A stretch of 64,000 nucleotides of DNA from Phytoseiulus persimilis (Eukaryota > Arthropoda > Arachnida > Mesostigmata > Phytoseiidae), in the NCBI GenBank assembly GCA_037576195.1, contig CM075103.1:8804001-8868000 (forward strand). Reading direction: 5' to 3'. The translations under genes were made by a program, and so were the position numbers. Positions 34,656 to 44,111 of the stretch are shown piece by piece. The notes under the pieces are model-generated. The model did not search any database. It had not been told where the DNA came from and saw only the letters and a list, made by a program, of their open reading frames with translations. The first letter of the stretch is position 1. Every line of letters starts with the position of its first letter.

Positions 34656-36095
34656 TCAGATTGGTCTCGAAATCACCCCTCCAGACTTGGGAAGTAATGC
34701 TCAGATTGGTCCGGGAATAACCCCTCCAGAGTTGGGAAGTAATGCTCAGATTGGTCTCGGAATCACCCCTCCAGAGTTGGGAAGTAATGCTCAGATTTGT
34801 CTCGGAATCACTCCCCCAGAGTTGGAAAGTAATGGTCAGATTGGTCCCGGAATCACCCCTCCAGAGTTGGGAAGTAATGCTCAGATTTGTCTCGGAATCA
34901 CCCCTCCAGAGTTGGAAAGTAATGGCCAGATTGGTCCCGGAATCACCCCTCCAGAGTTGGGAAGTAATGCTCAGATTGGTCTCGGAATCACCCCTCCAGA
35001 CTTGGAAAGTAATGGCCAGATTGGTCTCGGAATCACCCCTCCAGAGTTGGGAAGTAATGCTCAGATTGGTCTCGGAATCACCCCTCCAGAGTTGGGAAGT
35101 AATGCTCAGATTTGTCTCGGAATCACCCCTCCAGAGTTGGAAAGTAATGGCCAGATTGGTCCCGGAATCACCCCTCCAGAGTTGGGAAGTAATGCTCAGA
35201 TTTGTCTCGGAATCACCCCTCCAGACTTGGAAAGTAATGGCCAGATTGGTCCCGGAATCACCCCTCCAGACTTGGAAAGTAATGGCCAGATTGGTCCCGG
35301 AATCACCCCTCCAGAGTTGGGAAGTAATGCTCAGATTTGTCTCGGAATCACTCCCCCAGAGTTGGAAACTAATGGCCAGATTGGTCTCGGAATCACCCCT
35401 CCAGAGTTGGGAAGTAATGCTCAGATTGGTCTCGGAATCACCCCTCCAGACTTGGAAAGTAATGGCCAGATTGGTCCCGGAATCACCCCTCCAGACTTGG
35501 AAAGTAATGGCCAGATTGGTCTCGGAATCACCCCTCCAGACTTGGAAAGTAATGGCCAGATTGGTCTCGGAATCACCCCTCCAGAGTTGGGAAGTAATGC
35601 TCAGATTGGTCTCGGAATCACCCCTCCAGAGTTGGGAAGTAATGCTCAGATTTGTCTCGGAATCACTCCCCCAGAGTTGGAAAGTAATGGTCAGATTGGT
35701 CCCGGAATCACCCCTCCAGAGTTGGGAAGTAATGCTCAGATTGGTCTCGGAATCACCCCTCCAGACTTGGAAAGTAATGGCCAGATTGGTCCCGGAATCA
35801 CCCCTCCAGACTTGGAAAGTAATGGCCAGATTGGTCCCGGAATCACCCCTCCAGAGTTGGGAAGTAATGCTCAGATTTGTCTCGGAATCACTCCCCCAGA
35901 GTTGGAAACTAATGGCCAGATTGGTCTCGGAATCACCCCTCCAGAGTTGGGAAGTAATGGCCAGATTGGTCCCGGAATCACCCCTCCAGACTTGGAAAGT
36001 AATGGCCAGATTGGTCCCGGAATCACCCCTCCAGACTTGGAAAGTAATGGCCAGATTGGTCCCGGAATCACCCCTCCAGACTTGGAAAGTCGATC
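34656..36095 (-). repeat. 45-bp minisatellite, about 32 units, inverted relative to 16.4-18.1 kb
   Basis: Units GGAATCACCCCTCCAGAGTT plus GGGAAGTAATGCTCAGATTGGTCTC are the reverse complement of the Helitron array. GGGAAGTAATGCTCAG and GAAAGTAATGGCCAG unit types alternate. A rare variant (GAAACTAATGG) occurs twice, exactly 12 units (540 bp) apart, and flanking unit types match, revealing a higher-order repeat. Long ORFs (484 and 471 codons) are by-products. Confidence 0.95.
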
Positions 36096-36529
36096 CCCGG
36101 CCGACAACAAGAATTTCCTGTGTGGTAAAAAGAGGATTTAATTTATATCAGAATTAAATCTGGACCATCTTAAGACCCAAGCCCACCGCCCGCAATGGGA
36201 TTTGCGAGGCGATAGGGAGTGTTACTGAAGCAATACCGAAAGGTGATTCCGGGACACTTCTGAGGGCTGGCTGAGAGGTTCAGCCGGAAAAAAAAAGACT
36301 TGGAATGTAATGGCCAGATTGGTCCCGGAATCACCCCTCCAGACTTGGGATCACCTCGATAGACTCCAAAAAGTATAGTCGGGTCGAACCCGGAATCAAT
36401 AATGTAATTCGGTAGGCGGCCATCGTGGAACCCGCCTCATATAACCGGGTTCACCCGAGTCTGGAACCGGGTACCCGGGTCCGACACCCGGGTCCGGAAC
36501 CGGGTGTCATACCCGGTTCTGCGACCCCT
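36096..36529. other. Insertion remainder: unique segment plus ACCCGGGT-rich stretch
   Basis: After the array comes about 200 bp of unique sequence, one stray 45-bp unit (36,300-36,350), and at 36,440-36,520 a dense run of CCGGGT/ACCCGG palindromic words. Together with the array it separates two halves of one LINE. Confidence 0.5.
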
Positions 36530-36845
36530 ATTGGAGACCCATTTTATCTCCGAATTTGGATGTTACCTCGAGTAGTCTCTCCAGGTCCCTTCTGGTTTGT
36601 CCGATGCGCACCAAGTCATCCGCGAAGAGCAGCCCGGAGATCGGGAAGTCTTTTTTTTGCCAGACGTCAAAGATGTTTCCGGGTAGTCGAACCCTGAATC
36701 CAACACCTGTTCTCTCTAGTTTTTCTTCCTACTTGGAGATATATAGAATGAACAGGATTGAGCTGAGGGGGCATCCCTGTCGGAGGCCCTTGTTCACACA
36801 TTCACGACGAAGATCCCACAGAGGGAAGATTGTTTTGCTCTAGGT
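36530..36845 (-). mobile_element. LINE, reverse-transcriptase part (5' half of the split copy)
   Basis: The minus strand reads KGLRQGCPLSSILFILYIS, one stop, then GLLFADDLVRIGQTRRDLE with the catalytic FADD motif, and ends TSKFGDKMG at 36,530. The continuation FNSGKS is found 1.9 kb away at 34,650, so the two parts were once contiguous. Confidence 0.75.
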
Positions 36846-36976
36846 CAGTGGTTCTCAAACTCCACTGAACCATCGACCCCCTAGGCGACTTCGTCGAAGT
36901 TTATGGACTGCCGAACCCCAAGGGGTCGACCGTCGACCCTTGGTCCACCTACGTGGACGCCAAGAAGTATGGTCGA
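36846..36976. mobile_element. hAT-type MITE fragment
   Basis: Starts CAGTGGTTCTCAAAC and matches the inverted orientation of the 29,039-29,253 element through CTACGTGGACGCCAAGAAGT, then breaks off. Only one terminus is present. Confidence 0.75.
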
Positions 36977-37237
36977 ACACAAAGTGCTCAACGATCACCT
37001 TTCAGGGAACTCCTCAAGCTTCGAGTCGCTGAGGCTGCTCAGTAGCAACAACTCGGCCGTCTCGAGGACAGGCGCCCAGAGAGCTATTGTTGCCAATTGG
37101 CGACTCGCATGGTGCGGCGAAGCAGAGACCAGAGTGATCTTGGAAGTTTGGCGCTCTCGTTTTCCAAGTTCCATTGAGGCCCAGGCCTGGAGTGCGACGG
37201 GATGGCATCGCTATCGTGGAAACCTCCTCAGGCTCCT

Positions 37238-37692
37238 TCGGCTTCCATTCTACTATTCGGGCCGATGTCCACCGAGGCAGTGAACGGTAACGGTCGCATC
37301 ACTGTTCGCGACGCTTTTCGCGGTCGTGGAGCCGCGGTCTGGAACATGTTTTCGTAGGTAATTCCGAGGTCAATCTGACCATATATTTCGACTATGGAGG
37401 TGCTCCCGGGATCGAGCTGACCGTACTTTTCGGAGTCTAAAGGGGTGATTCCGAGGTCCATCCGACCAGACTCTTCGGGTGGATGGCGGTGATCCAAGAG
37501 TCGATCTGACCATACTTCACGGAGTCAGTGGAGGTAAATGTCTACGATAGCCCACTATAACGTCTACGGGAGCCTAGAAGACCGGCTACGATCGCGAGCT
37601 ACAAGGGGAGCTTCGGAAACACCCGAAGGAACAGTCGGATCCGAAAAGCTCACACGTCATGCACGAGAAAGCCGCCAGAAACATCGGAGAAA
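37238..37692. repeat. Third copy of the linker segment
   Basis: Homologous to 23,225-23,671. Beyond 37,692 this copy continues into unique sequence, showing the arrangement before the duplication junction formed. Confidence 0.85.
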
Positions 37693-38218
37693 ACGATTCG
37701 AAGTCGATTTTGAGAAACTGAAGCGCGTACCAAAGAGCGAGCGCCCAAGACGCACGGGGAAACGGCTCAATGTCAAATTCATGAAGCCGGAGCAGAACCC
37801 ACGAGAAAGGCTCCAGAATCTCGATTCGCTACGATATTTCACGATTTCAACGGCGGCGAGGAAAAAAATCCTGGAGCGCTTTGCTAATCGACAACGACCA
37901 TGTTTGCGAAGTTTATCGAAGAGGAAGAATGAAATCCGGTCAGCGACGGTTCTAACAGGATGGTCCATCAAGGATCGATACGACTCATTCGAACTGAGAG
38001 TAATTCCGCTAGAGACGGATTCTGTCTCAGGAGGATCGACGGCGATCGGCGGCTCACTAGAGACTGTATCAGATTCCGGCTTGCAGCTCGGGTCGCTTCG
38101 CTTGGATTCGTTGATGTTATGCCAACACTCGTGGCTCGGTGAACGACGAATTTCGAGCACTTGGCGGACAATGGCCGTGATGAGTATCAAGAACGTTGAA
38201 AATCACAAGAGAATTTGA
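37538..38218 (+). CDS. Uncharacterised ORF (226 codons)
   Basis: Basic N-terminal half (RESRQKHRRKRFEVDFEKLK, RPRRTGKRLNVKFMK), with no recognised domain. The first 50 codons are repeated at 23,517-23,671, where the frame is cut by the duplication junction. Antisense to it runs another open frame, so coding direction is uncertain. Confidence 0.3.
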   Translation: MSTIAHYNVYGSLEDRLRSRATRGASETPEGTVGSEKLTRHARESRQKHRRKRFEVDFEKLKRVPKSERPRRTGKRLNVKFMKPEQNPRERLQNLDSLRYFTISTAARKKILERFANRQRPCLRSLSKRKNEIRSATVLTGWSIKDRYDSFELRVIPLETDSVSGGSTAIGGSLETVSDSGLQLGSLRLDSLMLCQHSWLGERRISSTWRTMAVMSIKNVENHKRI

Positions 38219-38647
38219 TTCTCGTCGCTGGGGTACGTTGTCGCGCTGAAAATACTAAAAACCGGGGAACAGCGGATAGAATAGCGATAGAAGGTTCACG
38301 AATGTTTTATTCAGGACGGCCCGAATCCCGGAGATCGGGCCTTACAATTGGAATCGTCAAACGCTCAATCGATATACCTCCAATTAGGAATGTACTTTTT
38401 AGCATCCGACGGGGGCGTAGTCAAGCAGTCTCTCGAAACCCCGCGTTCTGAATCGAAGTCATTCCCCGGAGCGTCCGCTCCTCGAGTATCTACAGAATCG
38501 AGTGGTTCCCGGATAAGTTCAACGATGTATGGAATATGAGAGGGGAGAACTAAACCACAACCGCAGCGAAAGACACTTCGCGTGAGTTCACTCAAAGTTA
38601 CTTCTCAAAATACCTGGGCGGCCTCTCAAAATCACCAGATACTCACA
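38219..38647. other. 3' flank of family gene 3; no other gene seen
   Basis: A minus-strand AATAAA (complement at 38,306-38,311) lies about 340 nt beyond the stop of the gene to the right and may be its polyadenylation signal. Confidence 0.3.
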
Positions 38648-40174
38648 TTATTCGTCAAGCATATCATCAGATTCCTCGTCCCCATCGGATTCAAAAGCTC
38701 CGATGGCGTCATCGACAATCCGGTGTGGCCGCCTCAAAATACTGTCTATGGTCCATCTATTCAGAACTGCCTGACTCCAGCTCATTCGCGGGCCTTCAGG
38801 GGGAAAGTTGTCGACGTCTAAATAATCCACGGGATACACGTCACCTAAGACCCTTCTCCTGATCATGGCGATCCGCAAACGTCTGTTTCCAAGCTGTGAT
38901 CGTAGGTCCTGGTGCATTCTCACAAACGAGCGAAAACAGCTCGGCAATCTCGAATCATTTTTCAAAGTTGGAATGTTTCGAGCAGCGAGGCATGAGAGGC
39001 GAGCGAGGCGTTGACAATCAAATTTCACTTCGTCTTCTTCGCGCGCTAATGGACAACAAATATAGGGTAAAAGCTCCGTCAGTGGAAACGAAGAGACCAT
39101 GTCTGCGAGCTCGATGAGCGCCCCTAAAGACGATTGCTCACAGTGGAGGAAATCGTGCGGCTCCCTATATTCCAAGCTGGCTCCCCGCCGGAGGAGCAGC
39201 AGCAAGGCGTTCGCCGCCGCGTTCACTTTATTGGCTGTGAGGATGTGCGACTCGCGGTACCCATCGGCCGCGCACCGCAACCTGTCCGGGGCGAAACAAC
39301 GGATGATGTAGCTCGTTACTCTCCTGAAAGCCTCATCGAGCTTCTTGCTTGGAACCTCAACATTGAATAGGTCTTTGATATTGGATACGAACATCGGCTT
39401 CGGTTGTTCGAGGTATGTTTCCAGCTGAAACCAGTCCGGCGTTACCGGGTTTTGCACAAAATCGCCGGTCAAAAATTCGAATCGGTCAGTATACGCATCT
39501 AAGTCAGACGGGGTGAGCCTCCCGAGATTGGAAACTCCGAGATAGAGCGATTTAATTTCCCAGTGGGTCCAGGTGCAGGCGAACATGGCTTCAATGCTTG
39601 CGTCATCTGTCAACGCGACGCACTGCAGCATGAAATCTATACACTCATGATTTGCGAGTGCTTTCTCCAGTTCTATGATATCTTCGAAGGAGTTGAAACA
39701 AGGCCAGTCGGGAATTCCACGTGAGATTCCATGCTGGTTCCGTATACTTTGAGCCATCCGGAAATATGTCAGCCGTGGGCCGGAAGGCAAGTTCTCCCTA
39801 ATCGGAGTTCGGGGATCACCCTCGAACCAGGCCGCTTCCAGGGTCTCAAACATTAGAGCCGTTTCTTGAGGAAAGTGCGCGACAGACATAGCAAGGAACT
39901 CGAGCGTTTTACGCTCGTGTAGTCCCAGCATTTCGCAGAGTTGTACCTCTGGTCTCTGCTCATTGTAAACACACCTCGGATTATCCAAGCTGCGGTAGTA
40001 AAAACATGCCTTCGGGCAATCTTGAAATATAAATGTAACGCAGGGTCGCGTCACGAATCTGAGCAACCTATCGACGAAGAGAGACAGTCTGCGGCGAGCT
40101 TCTAGAGCCGGATCCTCTTCTCGCAACTCTACGAGACGTCGCTTCTTTGGAGCTGGTTCTCGACTTTCAGCCAT
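38648..40174 (-). CDS. Intronless SOCS-box-like family protein, member 3 (508 aa)
   Basis: I chose the ATG at 40,174 because it aligns with the other members (MAESREPAPKKRRL). A splice acceptor (catttttcag, exon from 40,191) lies 17 nt upstream, so the 40 open codons further upstream are probably intronic. It has a basic NLS-like PKKRR, then VDRLLRFV, FPQETALMFETLEAAWF, RLTYFRMAQSIRNQHGI and EFM-like core motifs (IDFMLQCVAL). The ankyrin-like part (LLLLLRRGASLEYREP, EQSSLGALIELADMVSSFPL, YICCPL) and SOCS-like LARLSCLAARNI with LPSCFRSFVRMHQDL follow. It carries an extra C-terminal tail ending in an acidic run (ESDGDEESDDMLDE) not seen in members 1, 2 and 4. The sequence is much diverged from members 1 and 2, so the family predates the A/B duplication. 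Confidence 0.85.
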   Translation of the reverse strand: MAESREPAPKKRRLVELREEDPALEARRRLSLFVDRLLRFVTRPCVTFIFQDCPKACFYYRSLDNPRCVYNEQRPEVQLCEMLGLHERKTLEFLAMSVAHFPQETALMFETLEAAWFEGDPRTPIRENLPSGPRLTYFRMAQSIRNQHGISRGIPDWPCFNSFEDIIELEKALANHECIDFMLQCVALTDDASIEAMFACTWTHWEIKSLYLGVSNLGRLTPSDLDAYTDRFEFLTGDFVQNPVTPDWFQLETYLEQPKPMFVSNIKDLFNVEVPSKKLDEAFRRVTSYIIRCFAPDRLRCAADGYRESHILTANKVNAAANALLLLLRRGASLEYREPHDFLHCEQSSLGALIELADMVSSFPLTELLPYICCPLAREEDEVKFDCQRLARLSCLAARNIPTLKNDSRLPSCFRSFVRMHQDLRSQLGNRRLRIAMIRRRVLGDVYPVDYLDVDNFPPEGPRMSWSQAVLNRWTIDSILRRPHRIVDDAIGAFESDGDEESDDMLDE

Positions 40175-40191
40175 TTGATTCAGCGGGAGGC

Positions 40192-42487
40192 CTGAAAAAT
40201 GTCCCTCGGTCAACGATGAAGTCTCTCCATGATGACTTAAGAATCTCCTGAGAAAATCGGGAAGCACAGTCTCGTTCATTTGGGAGGGCGCCATTCGCAG
40301 CGGGGGTTTGAGAGCTCAGATCTTGAGGGAAAGCCTACAGCCACATTCGCTCTTTGTTCCGGCAGAACCGGCAGCAATATGCGACAGGTCTACCACGGGG
40401 TGTATACAGGCTCCATGCGCAGAGCACAAACAACATCCCCTTCGAGGCCGCTATCGATGAAGTAAAGAACAGGGGCTCTCTGCTATCGGCCGGAACAGAA
40501 TCATCCTCCAATCCCGACTTTCGATCGGAGTCTGTGGAATCCACATTCGCGTATCCACTCGTCTAGAGTGACGTTCCCCTCAGAACAGGAATCTCGCTGG
40601 CACAAACGCTCTAAACTGGAGACCAGCGAGATGAGAAAACACGGGCTGACCTGATCAGTCGTCAAAGAAGAAGATCACAGGTTGCATGATCGTAAGAACG
40701 TGTCGCAGGGAGTCACTTTATCAGGCGTTTCAGCGCCCGAATGTTTCCGCTACGTTTGTTTTGCTCTGTAGCTCTCACTCTCTTCCATTCGGAAATCTCC
40801 ACTCGCAACCACTCGGCTTAGGAGGAGCCGGTTCACGTTTATGCCATTTTCCATTGTCTCCTCTCCGATTTTCCCGATCGCACTCGATGCCACCGACTCC
40901 GTCGAGCGCATTCGAATTAATTGCACGGAGCCGCGTGGAAACACTAGAGTCACCCTTCGAATGACATTCGTTGGCATGGATTGAGAAGGAGCCCAGCGGG
41001 ACAGCCACCATCCCTCCACGTTAATGCTGATAAGAATTCAGCCGAGGCTCCAAAGCTCCGCACATGTGATTTGCTTCTCAGCGAATGCTTCCTGCGTCTA
41101 CAGCTTGGTGAGAATGCTGAATTCGGGAATTATTCAAGAAAATCAGACACTTCTCCGGCTCAGGCTCCTCTCCGCTGACACGCTCCAGAGTGGAAAGCGA
41201 CGGAGAGTAGGGTGTCAGAGAGTTCATCCATGACGGTCGAAGAAATCGTGCCTCTAAATCAGAATCGTCGATCACATGGTTAAGCTCCTTTCTTTTCGAA
41301 GAGTACTTGAGATCCGATGGTCGCATCGGTTCGAAGTCCCCCGACACTTCAAGTTATGATTCATAACACACGCCGTCTTCCCTTAGCGGTTCCATCGACT
41401 TGACGAAAAGATGTGGAATCGTTGCCGCATCGGTCGAGTCCCGGTCGGGCAAGAGATGACTTCGACCAAACCGCTCGTTTCATCTTCTGAGACCTAAAGC
41501 TTCAATTGCCTGATTGCTGCTCGCATTTTCCCGATGATATTCTTATACAAACATGCAACACATGTTCGTCGGAACCTGTAGCCTTTGGGAATTTCTTCGG
41601 GGTTTACTTGCCGACGAGCTTCCTCAGAACAGCATCGCAGATCGTTCGCAATGGAATGTTAGCTCCCTCAAAAGCATTACACGAATTGGTATTCAATTGA
41701 TTCGTTGGCCGTGCGCTAACGACGGAGGCCAAGAGTTAGTGTTGCATCCTTGACCTTCTGTTATCTTCACGTTCCCAGAGAGCGACTTTGTGAAATTCTG
41801 CGCTCACATGATGGATCTTGAACTTGGTGGGTTCTGGAAATGCCATCGAGGGTGTCTAACAGAATGAACCGAATACGCTTGAAGTGAACAGTTCGATTTA
41901 TTTGACAGCATCCAGCATATAATAGTGATCCGATTCTTCAGACCGTTCTTCCCCTTCAAGCACTTGACCGGTATTTCCTTGCTAATATCTGTTTGCTCCA
42001 AGCTCGAACAAGCTATTCGTCACAGGTGCACGGATTTTCCCATTTCCTCTGCAGATGACGCTCCAATGTCCGCTCCAAATTCGCTTAAAACAGAACCGAC
42101 ATGCGTTTTTTCTAGCTCCTTTCAATTTGACGGAAAGCTCTGAAGAACAATTATTACGATTTTCCCTAATTGCTCTTTTTTTCTGGCAATCTGCGCCGAT
42201 AGCTCGCTCGGTGGAGGCCGGCTGGACGTCGCAGTCCTCGATCCATCGCGACGTGCCGTCGTGATGCTCGAAACGTGCCTTTCTTCGCTCGGAATCAATA
42301 GGCAGGCGGGGAGATCGAGCTTCCCGAGCTGCACCAGCGGGTTTTCGGGAGGAGGATAGATAACATCCTCGAAATTAGACAAAAACTCATCCAACGATTG
42401 AAATAAGAGGGTCGGTTGAATAGGCCTGGAGATTAGGAAATCGCAGAATATGCATGCATGCGGGAAATATGCGTTTCATCGGATGTA
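40192..42487. other. Intergenic between family gene 3 and the mariner
   Basis: Includes the presumed 5' flank and 5'UTR intron of gene 3. Scattered short ORFs show no domain, and I see no repeat array or RNA gene. Confidence 0.3.
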
Positions 42488-43771
42488 TTAGGTAAGTCAA
42501 AAAGTTCGTAGCGTTTTTTACCTATTTTTCAAGAGCCGAATTCCTGTACACAAGAGTCTTTTTATTGAATGATATATTGGCCGTTTTGTTCTATGACCTT
42601 CGCCCATCGGTCAGGTAAATCGAAGATTCCCTTCTCCCAGAACTTGGTTTCCTTCTTTCCAAAAAACTGATTGAGGTGATTTTTTATACCCTCCAAAGAT
42701 TCGAATATTTCTCCATCAAGAGAGTTTTGAAGAGACCGGAACAAGTGATAGTCTGACGGTGCAAGGTCGGGACTATAAGCTGGGTGTGGCAGCACATCCC
42801 AGTCAAACTCCGCCAATTTCTGCCGAGAGCGCAAACTTACGTGGGGTCTCGCATTATCATGTTGAAAAACGACGCCCCATCTGTTCGCCAATTCTGGGCG
42901 CTTTGTTGCTACTGCGGTCTTCAAATCCTCAAGCTGCCTGCAGTAGACTTCGGTGGTGATGGTCTGACCCGGCGGGAGCAGCTCGAAAAACACAACGCCC
43001 TTGCAGTCCCACCAACAGCTCAGCATCACTTTTTTTTGATGAATTTCGGGTTTGGGGACGGCTGCGGCCCGTGAACCTTTGGGGACCCAGCTTTTTCTTT
43101 GCGTAGCGTTCCTGTAGAGTATCCACTTTTCATCGCCGGTTATCAGTCTCTTCAGAAATGGTTCATTGGCATTCTTCCGGAGAAGAGTGTGGCTTGTATC
43201 CACACGTCTTTCGAGCTGGCGATCGGTGAGGTCATGAGGCAGCCAGATATTCCTCTTGTTTGAGAAGCCAGCTTGATGGAGGCGATTCCAAACGGTTCCA
43301 TGAGAAACTCCCGTCGAGTCTTCAATTTCTTTGATGGTCAGGCCGGGGTTTGAAGTTACCAGGCTAATGATTTCATCGGGTTCCACAACTTGTGGTCGTC
43401 CTGCTCTGGGCTCATCTTCAAGATTAAAGTTTTCAGCCTTGAAACGGGTAAACCACTTTCTAACCGTAGAACTTTGAAGAGCATTCTCCCCGTAAACTGC
43501 AGATATTCTTCGAGTGGTCTTCGCTGCATTCAAGCCTTCGCGGTAGCAGAACAACATTATGTGTCGAAAATGCTGCTTTTGGTCCTCCATCGCAAATTCT
43601 TCCTGATTTTACGAACTCGACGATAAAGTCTGAAACGATACACCGGTAGGAACTCTAGAGCCCGCCTAAGAACGTAAACGAACAACCACTGTAGTAGGCG
43701 GCTCTTGTGCGGAGCGCGGGAATTTCAAAAATGTCGGATCAAAAACGCTACGAACTTTTTGACTTACCTAA
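42488..43771 (-). mobile_element. Full-length mariner element, 1,284 bp
   Basis: Perfect 31-bp terminal inverted repeats begin TTAGGTAAGTCAAAAAGTTC at 42,488 and end with the complement at 43,771. TA target duplications lie at 42,486-42,487 and 43,772-43,773. It encloses one uninterrupted transposase ORF. The perfect repeats and open frame indicate a recent, possibly still active insertion. Confidence 0.97.
42562..43590 (-). CDS. Mariner transposase, intact (342 aa)
   Basis: A cut-and-paste transposase that acts on the flanking 31-bp inverted repeats at TA sites. The N-terminal half holds paired helix-turn-helix DNA-binding modules (about 1-110, including TVRKWFTRFK and VSHGTVWNRLHQAGF). The linker shows LPHDLTDRQ, the counterpart of the family WVPHEL motif. 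The catalytic triad is D153 (TGDEKW), D245 (HDNARPH) and D280 (YSPDLAPSDYHLF), 34 residues apart, the DD34D signature. The length is that of the family (about 340-350), with no frameshift or stop. Base use and intactness contrast with the decayed Tc3-like copy at 12 kb. Confidence 0.97.
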   Translation of the reverse strand: MEDQKQHFRHIMLFCYREGLNAAKTTRRISAVYGENALQSSTVRKWFTRFKAENFNLEDEPRAGRPQVVEPDEIISLVTSNPGLTIKEIEDSTGVSHGTVWNRLHQAGFSNKRNIWLPHDLTDRQLERRVDTSHTLLRKNANEPFLKRLITGDEKWILYRNATQRKSWVPKGSRAAAVPKPEIHQKKVMLSCWWDCKGVVFFELLPPGQTITTEVYCRQLEDLKTAVATKRPELANRWGVVFQHDNARPHVSLRSRQKLAEFDWDVLPHPAYSPDLAPSDYHLFRSLQNSLDGEIFESLEGIKNHLNQFFGKKETKFWEKGIFDLPDRWAKVIEQNGQYIIQ

Positions 43772-43773
43772 TA

Positions 43774-44111
43774 TATGAATCCATTCATGTTTCCGATGGA
43801 GGTCGAATCGAGTCCACCGAGTTGAGGAGCCACATCCATGGACGTCTCTCACTGAGACACCCAGACTTCTGCTCAATGTGTCTGCCATCTTCTGCTGGAT
43901 GCGTTGCACTGGGAAGCTACTCCCCATTCCGAACCGGGAATTTTTCTGCCTTCGAACGGAAAGTCGTAGTTCGGGAAGCACTCTGGATGGTCGAGAAAGT
44001 CACGAAGCGAGATTGTTCCCATAAGAAACGGTCATCGAGATACAGGCCTCTAGAAACTTTATCAAAAACGTTCTTAATGAACCTTCAAACGCCGTGGATC
44101 GTTGACATCTC
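43774..44111. other. 3' flank of family gene 4; nothing else seen
   Basis: A short intergenic stretch between the mariner and the gene stop. Confidence 0.3.

Noticed and set aside
34687-36157. ORFs of 484 and 471 codons with 15-residue repeats
   Set aside because: Same minisatellite artefact. Two overlapping frames are equally open.
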